From Denitrificimonas caeni DSM 24390 (GTDB taxonomy: Bacteria > Pseudomonadota > Gammaproteobacteria > Pseudomonadales > Pseudomonadaceae): 64,000 nucleotides of DNA. The notes below the pieces were generated by a model. The model saw only the letters and a list, made by a program, of their open reading frames with translations. It did no database searches and was not told the origin of the DNA. The stretch is taken from NCBI RefSeq assembly GCF_000421765.1, contig NZ_ATXQ01000003.1, forward strand, positions 124,001 to 188,000, in the 5' to 3' direction. Both the position numbers and the translations under genes were made by a program. Positions within the stretch are counted from its first letter, which is position 1. Each line of letters opens with the position of its first letter. Below are positions 26,440-36,268 of this stretch, in pieces.

Positions 26440-26543
26440 CTTAGTCGATGAAACAGTCAAGAATTGTAAGCGCACAATTATAGCGCATTTGTCGCACATT
26501 GCTAAAACGCTTAGCGACAAACGTCGATTTATTGTGTCTTGAG

Positions 26544-26837
26544 TTAACGCCCGCCTTGTACAGTCAAGCCAACACCTAACTCAACCGCTAGCGCCCATGG
26601 CAGCAATAAAGTATCCAACAGTGCACTAAAAGGCAGATCAAGCGCTGCATATTTTGGCGCATAAGCGCCGAAGCGCTCCATCGGATAGCAGCCGCCTTGC
26701 AAACTGTACCAATCCAACCGTGTGCCAGAATAAATCACTGGCGCACCAGCCTGCGCAGCATTGAGAGTGCGCACACTGGCACAGCCAGCAATGCCAAGCA
26801 AGACCAGCACCAGCAAGAAGCGCAAGGGGTTACTCAT
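26544..26837 (-). CDS. YceK/YidQ family lipoprotein
   Basis: 97 residues with a lipoprotein signal peptide, lipobox LGIAGC (Cys19). The pattern [13 protein letters not shown], then [16 protein letters not shown] is that of YceK/YidQ small lipoproteins, whose function is unknown. The start overlaps ubiX by 8 bp. Confidence 0.82.
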   Translation of the reverse strand: MSNPLRFLLVLVLLGIAGCASVRTLNAAQAGAPVIYSGTRLDWYSLQGGCYPMERFGAYAPKYAALDLPFSALLDTLLLPWALAVELGVGLTVQGGR

Positions 26838-27462
26838 CCCAGCCCGCTTGATGATGCTCGCCCCAGCGCGGCAACATATCTTGTGGGATTTGCAAAATAT
26901 TCAGAATCCGCGCCACAACAAAATCAACTAAGTCATCAATGCTTTGTGGTTGATGATAAAAACCTGGCGAAGCAGGCAAAATCACTGCGCCCATATTCGA
27001 CAGTTTCAGCATATTTTCTAAGTGAATACTGGAGTAAGGCGCTTCACGCGGCACAATCACCAGTTGACGACGCTCTTTTAGCACCACATCCGCGGCACGC
27101 TCAATCAAGCTATTGCAAGCACCGGTGGCAATCGCTGACAAGGTTCCGGTTGAACAGGGTACGACCACCATGGCGCTGGGTGCACCCGAGCCTGAGGCCA
27201 CTGATGACATCCAGTCCTCTTTGCCATAGACACGAATTTGCCCAGCAGCAGCGCCGGTGTACTCAGTCAAAAACTGCTGCATTGCTTGCGGCTTTGGCGG
27301 CAACAACACATCGGTTTCTGTGGCCAGCACCAGTTGCGCCGCTTTAGAAATCAAGAAATGCACTTCGCGATCTTCTTGCACTAAACAATCGAGCAGACGC
27401 AAACCGTACTGCGCCCCAGAAGCGCCGGTCATGGCTAAAGTAACTCGCGCTGGCCCCATCAT
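26830..27462 (-). CDS. ubiX: Flavin prenyltransferase
   Basis: 210 residues. The N-terminal flavin site [18 protein letters not shown], then [28 protein letters not shown] and [15 protein letters not shown] identify UbiX. It prenylates FMN to give the cofactor of UbiD decarboxylase in ubiquinone synthesis. The start shares one base with the mpl stop. Confidence 0.95.
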   Translation of the reverse strand: MMGPARVTLAMTGASGAQYGLRLLDCLVQEDREVHFLISKAAQLVLATETDVLLPPKPQAMQQFLTEYTGAAAGQIRVYGKEDWMSSVASGSGAPSAMVVVPCSTGTLSAIATGACNSLIERAADVVLKERRQLVIVPREAPYSSIHLENMLKLSNMGAVILPASPGFYHQPQSIDDLVDFVVARILNILQIPQDMLPRWGEHHQAGWDE

Positions 27463-28817
27463 TATTTAGCCTCCAAAGCATCAATCAGTTGCGCATGAAT
27501 CCCGCCAAAACCACCATTACTCATAATCACCACTTGAGTATCGGCCTGCGCCAGCGCTAAAACACCGTCGATGATTTCTTGCAAAGTATTGCAGACCCGC
27601 GTCGGTACCGGCGCATCGGCCACGGCGCCGGCTAAATCCCAACCGAGGTTATCTGGTGCATACCAAAATACGTGATTGGCATCCACCGTAGATGGTGCTA
27701 ATCCTTCACGATGCGCACCCAGCTTCATCGAGTTAGAGCGCGGCTCAATTACTGCAATAATCTGTTGCTTGCCAACCTGCTTACGCAAACCATCTAAGGT
27801 GCTGGCAATTGCCGTTGGGTGATGAGCAAAGTCGTCATACACGGTCACGCCACGCACACAAGCCAGCTTCTGCATACGACGTTTAACATTTTGAAACTCG
27901 GCTAACGCTTGTGCGCCATGCTTCGCCGTCACGCCCACATGCCGCGCTGCTGCTAAAGCGGCTAGCGCATTGGCGACATTATGCAGACCAGTGAGCGACC
28001 ACTGCACGCGGCCTTGCTCAACGCCGTCGAGGGTGACGCTAAAATCTGAGCCATCCTCTTTCAGCAGCTGCGCTTGCCACTGTCCATCAGCACCGGTGGT
28101 TTGCACTGGCGTCCAGCAACCTTTAGCAATCACCCGTTGCAGCGCTTCTTCGCGCGCAGGGTAAATCACCAGTCCATTGCTCGGCACAGTGCGCAGCAAA
28201 TGATGAAACTGCAATTCAATGGCGGCTAAATCAGGAAAAATATCCGCATGATCAAATTCTAAGTTGTTGAGCACCGTGGTACGCGGACGGTAATGCACGC
28301 ATTTTGAACGCTTATCAAAAAAAGCGCTGTCATATTCATCGGCTTCAACCACAAAAAAATCAGTTGCGCCCAAACGCGCCGACACACCAAAGTTCTGCGG
28401 CACACCGCCAATTAAAAACCCAGGCTGCATACCGGCATACTCTAAGATCCAAGCCAGCATACTGCTGGTTGTGGTTTTGCCGTGGGTCCCAGCAACCGCC
28501 AATACCCAGCGGCCTTGCAAGACATGCTCAGCCAGCCACTGTGGCCCGGAAACATAAGGCAGCCCTGCATCGAGCATATATTCCACCGCTGGATTACCAC
28601 GTGACAATGCATTGCCCACGACCACTAAATCAGGTGCCGGCTTTAAATGCTCAGGAGCATACCCCTGCATCAGCGCAATGCCCTGCTCTTCAAGCTGCGT
28701 ACTCATTGGCGGATACACATTGGCATCGGAACCGGTGACGCGATGCCCCAACTCTTTAGCCAGTAACGCTAAAGACCCCATAAATGTGCCGCAGATGCCT
28801 AAAATATGAATATGCAT
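27462..28817 (-). CDS. mpl: UDP-MurNAc:L-Ala-gamma-D-Glu-meso-DAP ligase
   Basis: 451 residues of the Mur ligase family. Start [27 protein letters not shown] loop [26 protein letters not shown] and [10 protein letters not shown]. It attaches recycled murein tripeptide to UDP-MurNAc. Preceded by GAGG 6 nt from the ATG. The recycled peptide contains meso-DAP, the product of the ddh enzyme elsewhere in the window. Confidence 0.96.
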   Translation of the reverse strand: MHIHILGICGTFMGSLALLAKELGHRVTGSDANVYPPMSTQLEEQGIALMQGYAPEHLKPAPDLVVVGNALSRGNPAVEYMLDAGLPYVSGPQWLAEHVLQGRWVLAVAGTHGKTTTSSMLAWILEYAGMQPGFLIGGVPQNFGVSARLGATDFFVVEADEYDSAFFDKRSKCVHYRPRTTVLNNLEFDHADIFPDLAAIELQFHHLLRTVPSNGLVIYPAREEALQRVIAKGCWTPVQTTGADGQWQAQLLKEDGSDFSVTLDGVEQGRVQWSLTGLHNVANALAALAAARHVGVTAKHGAQALAEFQNVKRRMQKLACVRGVTVYDDFAHHPTAIASTLDGLRKQVGKQQIIAVIEPRSNSMKLGAHREGLAPSTVDANHVFWYAPDNLGWDLAGAVADAPVPTRVCNTLQEIIDGVLALAQADTQVVIMSNGGFGGIHAQLIDALEAK

Positions 28818-28963
28818 ACAAACCTCAAATAATTGCCCGCAAGATTACCACAAGCATCACGATTCAACTGCGCACCAACCTCCACCTCAGATTTGCAACC
28901 CATCGCAGTTATAGGGCAGGATTGCTCAACACTGATGACCATTAAACAGAAAAGAGAGTTGCC

Positions 28964-29404
28964 ATGCGCATCATTTCCGCCAGCTTAGAACATCTAGACC
29001 AGCTCACCCCAATGTTTATCCGTTACCGTGAACTTTATGGTGCGATGCCACAAGCAGAGGCCTCAAAAGAGTTTTTAGCCGAGCGCCTGAATAAGCAAGA
29101 AGCCATTATTTTACTGGCTTTTGAAGAAGACACTCTGCTGGGCTTCTGCCTGGTTTATCCAAGCTTTTCTTCAGTTTCTTTACGTCCCATGTGGATTATT
29201 AATGACATGTATGTCGCCGAAGACGCTCGACGCAAACACATTGCCCAACAACTGCTCAAGGCGCTAGCTGAACAAGCTCGCAGTAACGATGCCGTACGTC
29301 TGCGCGTCTCGATTCATGCCAGCAATGAAATCGCCCAACGTCTCTACGAATCCGCCGAGTTCGCGGAAGATCAGAACTTTAGAAACTATATTTTACCGCT
29401 ATAA
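28964..29404 (+). CDS. GNAT family N-acetyltransferase
   Basis: 146 residues. The acetyl-CoA motif A region is INDMYVAEDARRKHIAQQLL (an R-x-x-H-I variant of the usual R-x-x-G-I/V), followed by ARSNDAVRLRVSIHASNEIAQRLYESAEF. It acetylates an unknown small molecule or peptide. Monocistronic, with a short hairpin after the stop. Confidence 0.85.
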   Translation: MRIISASLEHLDQLTPMFIRYRELYGAMPQAEASKEFLAERLNKQEAIILLAFEEDTLLGFCLVYPSFSSVSLRPMWIINDMYVAEDARRKHIAQQLLKALAEQARSNDAVRLRVSIHASNEIAQRLYESAEFAEDQNFRNYILPL

Positions 29405-29422
29405 ACTCACGGTAGCGTGAGT
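29405..29422 (+). terminator. Short hairpin after the GNAT gene
   Basis: Perfect 7-bp stem ACTCACG / CGTGAGT with a GTAG tetraloop, starting directly after the stop codon. No proper T-run follows, so its strength as a terminator is uncertain. Confidence 0.4.
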
Positions 29423-29503
29423 GTTAAAGCAAGCAGGATTGTGGACATTATTCCTTACAACTAGCACCGCCCTGTTTAGCAATAAAACACTAAGCGTGAA
29501 TAC

Positions 29504-29533
29504 TTGGTATACACCAACAAATACCACTATAAT
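29504..29533 (+). promoter_or_regulatory. Sigma-70 promoter of ppa
   Basis: TTGGTA (29504-29509), 18-nt spacer, TATAAT (29528-29533). The -35 lies within a small dyad TTGGT-ATAC-ACCAA (29504-29517) that could be an operator. The start codon is at 29568. Confidence 0.7.
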
Positions 29534-29567
29534 TGCCGCACTTTTTCTCTTTTAACTGGATATTCAC

Positions 29568-30095
29568 ATGAGCTTTAGCAAGATCCCTGCTGGTAAAGAC
29601 GTACCTAACGACATCTACGTAGCGATTGAAATCCCAGCCAATCACGCGCCAATCAAGTATGAAATTGACACCGAAACTGACAACCTGATGGTTGACCGTT
29701 TTATGGCGACCCCAATGTTCTACCCTGCCAACTACGGTTTCATTCCAAACACTTTGGCTGACGATGGCGATGCTTTAGATGTTTTAGTGGTCACTCCTTA
29801 CCCAGTCGCACCAGGCTCAGTGATCCGTGCGCGCCCAATTGGCGTACTACACATGACTGACGAAGCCGGTGGTGATGCTAAACTAATTGCCGTTCCACAC
29901 GAAAAACTCACGCAATTGTATAACGATGTTCACGAGTACACTGATCTGCCACCGTTGTTGATTGAGCAAATCAAACACTTCTTTGAAAACTACAAAGATT
30001 TGGAAAAAGGCAAATGGGTTAAAGTTGAAGGCTGGGGTGATGCTGCCGCTGCTCGTGAAGAAATCATTAAAGCAGTTGCTGCTTACAAAAAATAA
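29568..30095 (+). CDS. ppa: Inorganic pyrophosphatase (class I)
   Basis: 175 residues. Active-site motifs are [25 protein letters not shown] and [15 protein letters not shown] (the D-x-D-x-x-D metal site), and [14 protein letters not shown] near the end. It hydrolyses pyrophosphate to drive biosynthesis. It has its own promoter and terminator, so it is a single-gene unit. Confidence 0.98.
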   Translation: MSFSKIPAGKDVPNDIYVAIEIPANHAPIKYEIDTETDNLMVDRFMATPMFYPANYGFIPNTLADDGDALDVLVVTPYPVAPGSVIRARPIGVLHMTDEAGGDAKLIAVPHEKLTQLYNDVHEYTDLPPLLIEQIKHFFENYKDLEKGKWVKVEGWGDAAAAREEIIKAVAAYKK

Positions 30096-30107
30096 GTAAC
30101 CTATCAA

Positions 30108-30139
30108 CTAAAGGCCGATGCAAATCATCAGGCCTTTAG
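30108..30139 (+). terminator. Terminator hairpin after ppa
   Basis: Perfect 9-bp stem CTAAAGGCC (30108-30116) / GGCCTTTAG (30131-30139), 14-nt loop, followed by TGTTCTATAT. The stem lies 12 bp after the stop codon. Confidence 0.6.
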
Positions 30140-30161
30140 TGTTCTATATAGACAGATTCAC

Positions 30162-30190
30162 TTTTCATATATATTCTACGTAACTATAAT
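30162..30190 (+). promoter_or_regulatory. Candidate promoter of the SBP / GGDEF-EAL operon
   Basis: TTTTCA (30162-30167), 17-nt spacer, TATAAT (30185-30190); the start codon is at 30237. The -10 is perfect and the -35 matches 4 of 6. Confidence 0.5.
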
Positions 30191-30236
30191 TCCGGCAAGT
30201 TTAAGCAAAACTCTATTGAGCGAATGGATTTAATCA

Positions 30237-31169
30237 ATGCGTGTATTCTTGCTTGTCCTTCTATGCAGCAGCTTTCTGTTTGGTTGCAGCAATGAGTCAG
30301 ACCCCTTGCGCATTGGCAGCAATCGGTGGCTAGGCTACGCACCCATATACTTGGCTGACGAGTTTGGTTGGGCCTCCTCAGCAAACATACAACTTGTGGA
30401 GTACTCCACTTCAAATGGTGTTATTCGTGGCATGCATAACGGCTTGCTAGACGCCGCTCTATTAACGCTAGACGAAGCTATAATGCTACAAAGCACCGGA
30501 TATGATATTGAAATCTTATTGATTACAAACATTTCAGCTGGTGCAGACATTCTTTATGCACATCCTTCCATACGATACATCCATGAGCTTAAAGGTAAAC
30601 GCATAGCCGTTGAAAGTGGCACGCTAGGTCCTTATTTCTTATCACGTATTTTAGAAAAAGCTAAGCTAACCGAAAGCGATATTAAAATTATTAACACACC
30701 TTCCTACATGCATGCAGGAGAGCTAGAAAAAGGTTTAGTCGACGCAGCTATTAATACTTCTGCCGCACACATGCAACTCACTCAAAGTGGCGTACTGCCA
30801 CTATTTACCAGTCGCGATTTACCTGATGAAATACTTGATGTCCTTGTAGTGAATCGCAAACGTACTAGTTCAGAATTACGCTTACGCTTACATGGTTTAT
30901 GGTTTAACAGTTTAGACGCTTGGCTTAATCATCGCGAGAGAAGCGACAAACGTCTATATCGACGCCTGGGCTTAGATGGGCAGTCATTAACTCGCACCTT
31001 AAACGGTATCGTTATGGGCGACAAAGCCCTAAATGCGCTTTATTTTGAGCAAGACCTATTGAGCGCCCGCATCCAACAAACTCAAGCTTTGATGCTTAAT
31101 AAAAATCTACTCCAGCAGCCCATTGATGTCAGCAAACTGCTTCCCAACTGCAGCGGTGACACATGCTAA
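30237..31169 (+). CDS. NMT1/NitT-TauT-type substrate-binding lipoprotein
   Basis: 310 residues with a lipoprotein signal (lipobox LFGC, Cys17, followed by Ser-Asn). The mature part starts PLRIGSNRWLGYAPIYLADEFGW, the pattern of NMT1/ThiY/SsuA-type periplasmic binding proteins, followed by KGKRIAVESGTLGPYFLSRIL. No permease or ATPase gene is adjacent. Instead the stop overlaps the start of a GGDEF/EAL gene by 7 bp (ATGCTAA). This suggests a ligand-sensing partner for that enzyme, like NspS with MbaA in Vibrio, rather than uptake. The partner role is inference; the fold call is good. Confidence 0.85.
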   Translation: MRVFLLVLLCSSFLFGCSNESDPLRIGSNRWLGYAPIYLADEFGWASSANIQLVEYSTSNGVIRGMHNGLLDAALLTLDEAIMLQSTGYDIEILLITNISAGADILYAHPSIRYIHELKGKRIAVESGTLGPYFLSRILEKAKLTESDIKIINTPSYMHAGELEKGLVDAAINTSAAHMQLTQSGVLPLFTSRDLPDEILDVLVVNRKRTSSELRLRLHGLWFNSLDAWLNHRERSDKRLYRRLGLDGQSLTRTLNGIVMGDKALNALYFEQDLLSARIQQTQALMLNKNLLQQPIDVSKLLPNCSGDTC

Positions 31170-33535
31170 GCCGTTATTCGTTGCGTTGGTCAATTCCAGC
31201 TTTACTCGGTATTTTCGCATTAATTTTTGCTACTTTATTAATGCTGATTCAATTACCCGTAAGTCAAAAAAACGCGCTTAGCTCTTGGCGAAATTATACT
31301 GATCAAATGCTGATTCAATCACAGAGCAGTCTTAACGATCATCTACGTCTTAATCGTACAGAAGAAATGACAACAGAATTAGCTGAACTTGGCAGCTTAC
31401 CCAATGTACGCTGGGCAGCAGTCATTGATGCTCAACTGCAGACAGTAGCAGCAACTCGTTTAGGCTTAGAGGCTAGTATCCGCAGCCAACTTGATGAGCA
31501 GCAGTTGAAAGACTTAATACTCAAGCATACGCCATCATGGCAACTACTTAGTAAACAGCGTTATTTAACTATATACCCGCTTAATAACATGCAATTTAAT
31601 AGCATTGATCAATCTGGAGCTCTATTAGTCGAGCTCGACTTTGCTCCTTTCTTACGACAAACAACCAATAACGCCTGGTTATATCTTGGCCAAGCATTAT
31701 TGTTACTTCTGATACTCGGTTTTATTTTAAACCATTTATATTCTCATCTTGTAGTTAAGCGTATTTCACATATTAGTAATGTTACCCAACGTTACGCAGC
31801 GGGAAATCTACAAGTACGCACAGGCCTGCAAGGTAAAGATGAAATCAGCCTGCTCGGCACCGCCATCAACAGCATGCTCAGACAACTCGAGAACAACCAT
31901 AAGACTCTTCAAGAGAGCGAGCTTATGCTACGCAATCTTATCAACGCCGCACCAGTTGGCCTATTGGTCATAACTGAACAAAAACAAATAATTGAAGCAA
32001 ACCCTACCGCACAACAACTATTTAATCTCACTGCGCAAGAGTTACGTGCAAGTCAACCTGAAGAGCTTTTTAGTAATACTGAGCAGTGGTTGCAACTGAT
32101 CCAAGGCGTATGTAAAAAAACCATACTATCAATTGATCGCAACGAAAAAAGACTTACCACAGAAGCTGTAATTAACACGTTCTCACGTGACGATAAAAAT
32201 TACACACTGCTGATGCTTAACGACATTAGTGAGCGCGCACAAGCAGAGCAACGCATGCACTATCTTGCCAATTATGATGTTTTAACCGGCTTATTCAACC
32301 GCAACAGCATTCTTAATCATGTTGAAAAAGCTCTTCAAGTCAACCGAGAACTCAGCTTGATTCTGATTGACCTCGATCGCTTTCAGTACCTTAACGATGG
32401 TCTTGGCCATAACATCGGCGATCAACTACTACAGGTTATTGCACGTCGATTACAAGATTGCACTAAGCATTTTGATGTTCTCGCCCGAGTGGGTGGAGAT
32501 GAGTTTATGGTGGCACTATCGGGCGCATCATTACATCAAGCAGAAGCTTTAGCCACAACATTGCTAGAAGCCTTTAATGAACCATTCAAGGTTTTACAAT
32601 ACGAATTATTTATAACTGCAAGTATCGGGATAGCTCATCATAAAGGCTCCAAAGGAAGTGCTGTACAGCTGTTAAAGCATGTTGATCTCGCGCTATATCA
32701 CGCAAAAAAAATGGGCCGCAATTGTTTTATTAGTTTTAATGCTGATCTTGCAACTGACGCAGCATTGCGCCAACAACTCACAGATGAATTACGTCATGCA
32801 TTAAGCCATGATGAGTTCGAACTGTTTTTCCAACCACAAGTCGATGTAAACAATCGCCCAGTTGCCATGGAAGCATTGCTGCGCTGGCACTCCAGTTCGC
32901 GTGGCTTAGTCAGCCCAGATAAATTTATTCCGCTACTGGAAGAAACCGGAATGATTTTAGATGTATCGCGATGGGCTTTCCGCGCGGCATGCCGACAAGC
33001 AACCGCGTGGAACAACCAAGGAACACCGCTACGCATTGCAGTTAATTTGTCACCGTTGGACTTTCTACAAGCTGATTTAGCTGGTTCATTGATTGCTATC
33101 ATGCAAGAAGAGCAAACTCTCCCTCAGCTGATCGAGCTTGAGATCACTGAGAACTCGTTACTTGACAGTGGCGCGCAAGTACAAAACACTTTAAGACAGC
33201 TAAAAGCCGCAGGCTTACTGCTGTTCTTAGATGATTTTGGTACCGGCTATTCTTCACTTACTTACATTAAGCGCTTTCAATTTGATGGAATTAAAATTGA
33301 TCGTGAATTTGTTGCGGGGCTGCCCAACTGCCAACAATCAATTGCACTTATCCATGGCATCTTAACCATTGCCGCACATTTAGGTTTGGATGTAGTGGCG
33401 GAAGGGGTAGAGACAGAGGCTCAAGCAAAGTTTTTGCGTCAGCAAGGCTGCCAGCTATTACAAGGTTATTTCTTTTCTGCTGCGCAGCCTGCCGCATCAC
33501 ACTTTAATAACGATCACACACTCAAACTGTATTAA
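31163..33535 (+). CDS. Membrane GGDEF-EAL c-di-GMP enzyme with HAMP and PAS
   Basis: 790 residues. TM1 (about 10-30), periplasmic domain (about 31-170), TM2 (about 171-192), HAMP (about 193-245), PAS (about 258-365), GGDEF (about 370-530) with RVGGDEF intact, and EAL (about 545-785) with MEALLRW, NLSPLDF, ELEITEN, DDFGTGYSS, KIDREF and VAEGVE. Both catalytic halves look competent, so it may synthesise or degrade c-di-GMP depending on input. The upstream overlapping gene encodes a binding lipoprotein that could dock on its periplasmic domain. The two genes look AT-richer than their neighbours. Confidence 0.92.
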   Translation: MLSRYSLRWSIPALLGIFALIFATLLMLIQLPVSQKNALSSWRNYTDQMLIQSQSSLNDHLRLNRTEEMTTELAELGSLPNVRWAAVIDAQLQTVAATRLGLEASIRSQLDEQQLKDLILKHTPSWQLLSKQRYLTIYPLNNMQFNSIDQSGALLVELDFAPFLRQTTNNAWLYLGQALLLLLILGFILNHLYSHLVVKRISHISNVTQRYAAGNLQVRTGLQGKDEISLLGTAINSMLRQLENNHKTLQESELMLRNLINAAPVGLLVITEQKQIIEANPTAQQLFNLTAQELRASQPEELFSNTEQWLQLIQGVCKKTILSIDRNEKRLTTEAVINTFSRDDKNYTLLMLNDISERAQAEQRMHYLANYDVLTGLFNRNSILNHVEKALQVNRELSLILIDLDRFQYLNDGLGHNIGDQLLQVIARRLQDCTKHFDVLARVGGDEFMVALSGASLHQAEALATTLLEAFNEPFKVLQYELFITASIGIAHHKGSKGSAVQLLKHVDLALYHAKKMGRNCFISFNADLATDAALRQQLTDELRHALSHDEFELFFQPQVDVNNRPVAMEALLRWHSSSRGLVSPDKFIPLLEETGMILDVSRWAFRAACRQATAWNNQGTPLRIAVNLSPLDFLQADLAGSLIAIMQEEQTLPQLIELEITENSLLDSGAQVQNTLRQLKAAGLLLFLDDFGTGYSSLTYIKRFQFDGIKIDREFVAGLPNCQQSIALIHGILTIAAHLGLDVVAEGVETEAQAKFLRQQGCQLLQGYFFSAAQPAASHFNNDHTLKLY

Positions 33536-34599
33536 GCTTTACGCAATTTTAGCAAAGTGTGGCCTACGCCAATTTCGTCGATTTGCTCAACCAAAACAAA
33601 GCCTGCCTCAACAGCCAACTCCAACATTTCCGTACTGCGATAAAATCGACTATTACCGTTTGCCAAACACGTAAAATATAGCGAAGTAGCATTTAGTGAA
33701 TAACTGGCTGCGGAAAATTTTTGGCAATCCCAAAACAACTCTAAGATATACACCAACGCATCATCAGGCATTGCCGCATGCACAGATCGTAAAATATTGA
33801 GAATTTGTATAGGCGAAAAACAATCTAAAAACTGACTCATCCACCAAACATCACCATCATCAGGAAGCTGATGGCCAGCCTCTAAAAGATTGGCAGGATG
33901 AGCAGTCACTCGCTCAGAAAACCCTTGTTCTGCCATATTCTGTACGGCAAGCGCCAACTGTTGTGGTAAATCCACCATTGTCACGTGCACATGTTCATCA
34001 AAGTTGCAGCATTGCGCGGTCCAGCGCCCAGTATTAGCACCAATATCAATCAAGTGCCGAGGCGGTTGCGCAAATACTAAACGCAACAACTCAGGAAAAG
34101 CTTTATCGCTGTAATAGTGATCAAATTCAAACCAACTGCGCCGCGCTGGCTCAGGCAACACCGACAACCCCTCATAAATGGTTGGCCAGTTGCCGAGCTC
34201 TTGCAAGCCTGCAGGGCGAGACTCTTGCAAGGACGTCGTTAAATGGCTCATCGCTCGATAACAGACATCATTAGTAAACGCCATATTCACTTTGGTCATG
34301 TCATCGTGCAGTAAAAAGTAACCTACCTTTGCCAGCCTATACTGCGGTGCTTGAAATGTAACAATATGGCAGCTTAAGCCCATATCCAGCACAACTTTTA
34401 CCGCATATTCTGACAGATTCGTTTTTTCTGCTAGATCGGCAGCGCTCAAGCCCTTATCTCCTGCCTTATCAAGCTCTGCAAGTAAATTAAGCTCCAACAT
34501 ACTGCGCGCAGCTTGAAAAGCTATCGGCGCAAAAGCGAGTTGCTGAGCATATTCTTTTGCTTGCAAAGCTGTCAGGCAGTTTTGAGCATGGTACGGCAT
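33532..34599 (-). CDS. SAM-dependent methyltransferase (O-methyltransferase-like)
   Basis: 355 residues. An N-terminal winged-helix dimerisation-like part (about 15-110, with LSAADLAEKTNLSEYAVKVVLDMGL) precedes a Rossmann methyltransferase domain with motif I HLIDIGANTGRW and VTMVDLPQQL. This is the plan of small-molecule O-methyltransferases. The acceptor is unknown. It converges on, and overlaps by 4 bp, the GGDEF/EAL gene. Confidence 0.82.
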   Translation of the reverse strand: MPYHAQNCLTALQAKEYAQQLAFAPIAFQAARSMLELNLLAELDKAGDKGLSAADLAEKTNLSEYAVKVVLDMGLSCHIVTFQAPQYRLAKVGYFLLHDDMTKVNMAFTNDVCYRAMSHLTTSLQESRPAGLQELGNWPTIYEGLSVLPEPARRSWFEFDHYYSDKAFPELLRLVFAQPPRHLIDIGANTGRWTAQCCNFDEHVHVTMVDLPQQLALAVQNMAEQGFSERVTAHPANLLEAGHQLPDDGDVWWMSQFLDCFSPIQILNILRSVHAAMPDDALVYILELFWDCQKFSAASYSLNATSLYFTCLANGNSRFYRSTEMLELAVEAGFVLVEQIDEIGVGHTLLKLRKA

Positions 34600-34699
34600 A
34601 GATTGGTTCCCTTTTTCAGATCAGGCATAAAAATAAAATGGCAAAAACATGCTATTAAAAAGCAGTCTCTCAAGGATAGTTGGCAGCCCTATCAGGGCT

Positions 34700-34728
34700 T
34701 TGACATAATACAGCTTTGCTTAAATAAT
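34700..34728 (+). promoter_or_regulatory. Sigma-70 promoter for xseB-ispA
   Basis: TTGACA (34700-34705), 17-nt spacer, AATAAT (34723-34728). It follows directly a 6-bp hairpin AGCCCT/AGGGCT (34685-34699). The xseB start is at 34843, giving a leader of about 110 nt. A second possible -10 (TATACT at 34751) is also present. Confidence 0.6.
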
Positions 34729-34842
34729 TTAGCTCCACAACGAGTGCTGCTATACTTTATGCCATCTTATGTTTAGCGCGCTGCATCTTCACACATTGGG
34801 CAGTATGCTAAACACCTACCCCATCGCGTTATGAAGGTTAAT

Positions 34843-35085
34843 ATGGCTCGCCAGAAAAAAACACCCGGCTTTGAGCAGTCATTAAATGAACTGCAAGCAC
34901 TCGTTGAACGACTTGAAAGTGGTGATTTATCACTAGAAGAGTCACTATCGACATTCGAGCAAGGCATTAGCCTAACTCGCGAGTGCCAAAGCGCATTACA
35001 AGATGCAGAGCAGCGCGTACAAGTCTTACTTGAGCAAAACGGCACGCTGATTGAAAAACCATTAGATGGAAGTACCCTGCCTTGA
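34843..35085 (+). CDS. xseB: Exodeoxyribonuclease VII small subunit
   Basis: 80 residues from ATG 34843 (GAAGG just upstream); an ATG 12 nt earlier is an alternative. The two-helix pattern [26 protein letters not shown], then [12 protein letters not shown] is the XseB family. With XseA it forms exonuclease VII, which degrades single-stranded DNA. The stop overlaps the ispA TTG start (TTGA). Confidence 0.95.
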   Translation: MARQKKTPGFEQSLNELQALVERLESGDLSLEESLSTFEQGISLTRECQSALQDAEQRVQVLLEQNGTLIEKPLDGSTLP

Positions 35086-35969
35086 TCGCCGACTACCAAC
35101 GGCTTTGCCAAAATCACGTGGATGCAGCGCTACAACAACTGTTACAAGCGCCAAGCACCGAGCTTGAGCGCTTGTACCAAGCAATGCGATACAGCGTCAT
35201 GAATGGCGGCAAGCGTGTACGCCCATTATTAGTATTTGCCAGCTGCCAAGCCCTTGGTGGAAATATCAAGCAAGCCTACGGCGCTGCCTGCGCAGTTGAG
35301 TTGATTCACGCCTATTCTTTAGTGCACGATGATCTTCCTGCTATGGATGATGATGCTCTAAGGCGCGGACAACCAACTACACATATTGCTTTTGATGAAG
35401 CCTATGCGATTTTAGCTGGTGACGCTCTACAGTGCTTAGCCTTCGACGCACTTGCAGATGAAACACTCTCTCCCGTTAGCCTCGAGCAACGCTTAGACAT
35501 GGTTAAGATACTAGCCAAGGCCTCCGGTGCCGCTGGCATGGTTGGCGGGCAAGCAATCGATTTAAGCTCAGTAGGAAAAACCATAGACCAGCAAACACTA
35601 GAGTTAATGCACCGACACAAAACCGGCGCACTAATTCAAGCCAGCGTGCAACTCGGAGCTATTGCTAGCGGTCAGTCGACGCCACAAACAATGCAACACC
35701 TGTCCGAATATGCACAAGCGATTGGTTTAGCTTTTCAAGTGCAAGACGATATTTTAGATGTGATAAGCGACACTCAGACGCTGGGCAAGCAGCAAGGCAG
35801 TGATTTTGAGCACGCCAAGCCAACCTACCCTGCACTCCTCGGCCTCGAGCAAGCCAAGCAGTATGCTGCCAGCCTAAATCACCAAGCTCATCAGGCGCTG
35901 GCTGATTTTGATCATAATGCTGACCAGCTGCGCCATCTAGCAGACTATATCGTCTCTCGCAGAAACTGA
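35082..35969 (+). CDS. ispA: Farnesyl diphosphate synthase
   Basis: 295 residues from a TTG that overlaps the xseB stop. The first Asp-rich motif is [10 protein letters not shown] and the second is FQVQDDILD, with GGKRVRPLL and MVGGQAIDL. It condenses IPP with DMAPP and GPP to farnesyl diphosphate for quinone and undecaprenyl lipids. In many Pseudomonas dxs follows; here a terminator and an opposing tRNA operon follow. Confidence 0.96.
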   Translation: MIADYQRLCQNHVDAALQQLLQAPSTELERLYQAMRYSVMNGGKRVRPLLVFASCQALGGNIKQAYGAACAVELIHAYSLVHDDLPAMDDDALRRGQPTTHIAFDEAYAILAGDALQCLAFDALADETLSPVSLEQRLDMVKILAKASGAAGMVGGQAIDLSSVGKTIDQQTLELMHRHKTGALIQASVQLGAIASGQSTPQTMQHLSEYAQAIGLAFQVQDDILDVISDTQTLGKQQGSDFEHAKPTYPALLGLEQAKQYAASLNHQAHQALADFDHNADQLRHLADYIVSRRN

Positions 35970-36048
35970 TTACTGTGCTCGCATCATAAAACTTGGTGCG
36001 AGCAGCACAGCTGGACAGTTGGAGAGCTAAATCTTTAAGCCCCATAAA

Positions 36049-36084
36049 CCAAAAAAGCGCTTAGCAGTTGACTGCTAAGCGCTT
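36049..36084 (-). terminator. Strong rho-independent terminator of the tRNA operon
   Basis: Perfect 14-bp inverted repeat AAGCGCTTAGCAGT (36055-36068) / ACTGCTAAGCGCTT (36071-36084). On the minus strand it is followed by TTTT and then GGTTTATGG. It is placed 26 bp after tRNA-Lys and faces the end of ispA. Confidence 0.85.
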
Positions 36085-36110
36085 AATATCTACTTAAAAA
36101 GCAAATATGC

Positions 36111-36185
36111 TGGTGGGTCGTGTGGGATTCGAACCTACGACCAATTGGTTAAAAGCCAACTGCTCTACCACTGAGCTAACGACCC
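36111..36185 (-). tRNA. tRNA-Lys(UUU)
   Basis: Cloverleaf with acceptor GGGTCGT/ACGACCC, anticodon TTT in GGCTTTTAACC, T-loop TTCGAAT and an encoded CCA. Two oddities: the T-stem GTAGG/CCCAC has an A-C mismatch where CCTAC would pair, and the D-loop is one base shorter than in E. coli. It is the last gene of an Asn-Pro-Lys tRNA operon and a predicted substrate of the mnmH enzyme. Confidence 0.93.
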
Positions 36186-36190
36186 AAAAA

Positions 36191-36267
36191 TGGTCGGGGT
36201 AGGGGGATTCGAACTCCCGACATCCTGCTCCCAAAGCAGGCGCGCTACCGGACTGCGCTATACCCCG
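36191..36267 (-). tRNA. tRNA-Pro(UGG)
   Basis: 77 nt with CCA encoded. Acceptor CGGGGTA/TACCCCG, anticodon TGG in CTTTGGGAG, T-arm GGGAGTTCGAATCCCCC. It is 5 bp upstream of tRNA-Lys in the transcript. Confidence 0.96.
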
Positions 36268-36268
36268 A

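Noticed and set aside
26697-27347. Plus-strand reading frame of 216 codons opposite ubiX and the YceK-like gene
   Set aside because: Composition is that of an antisense shadow; both minus-strand genes have clear family motifs.
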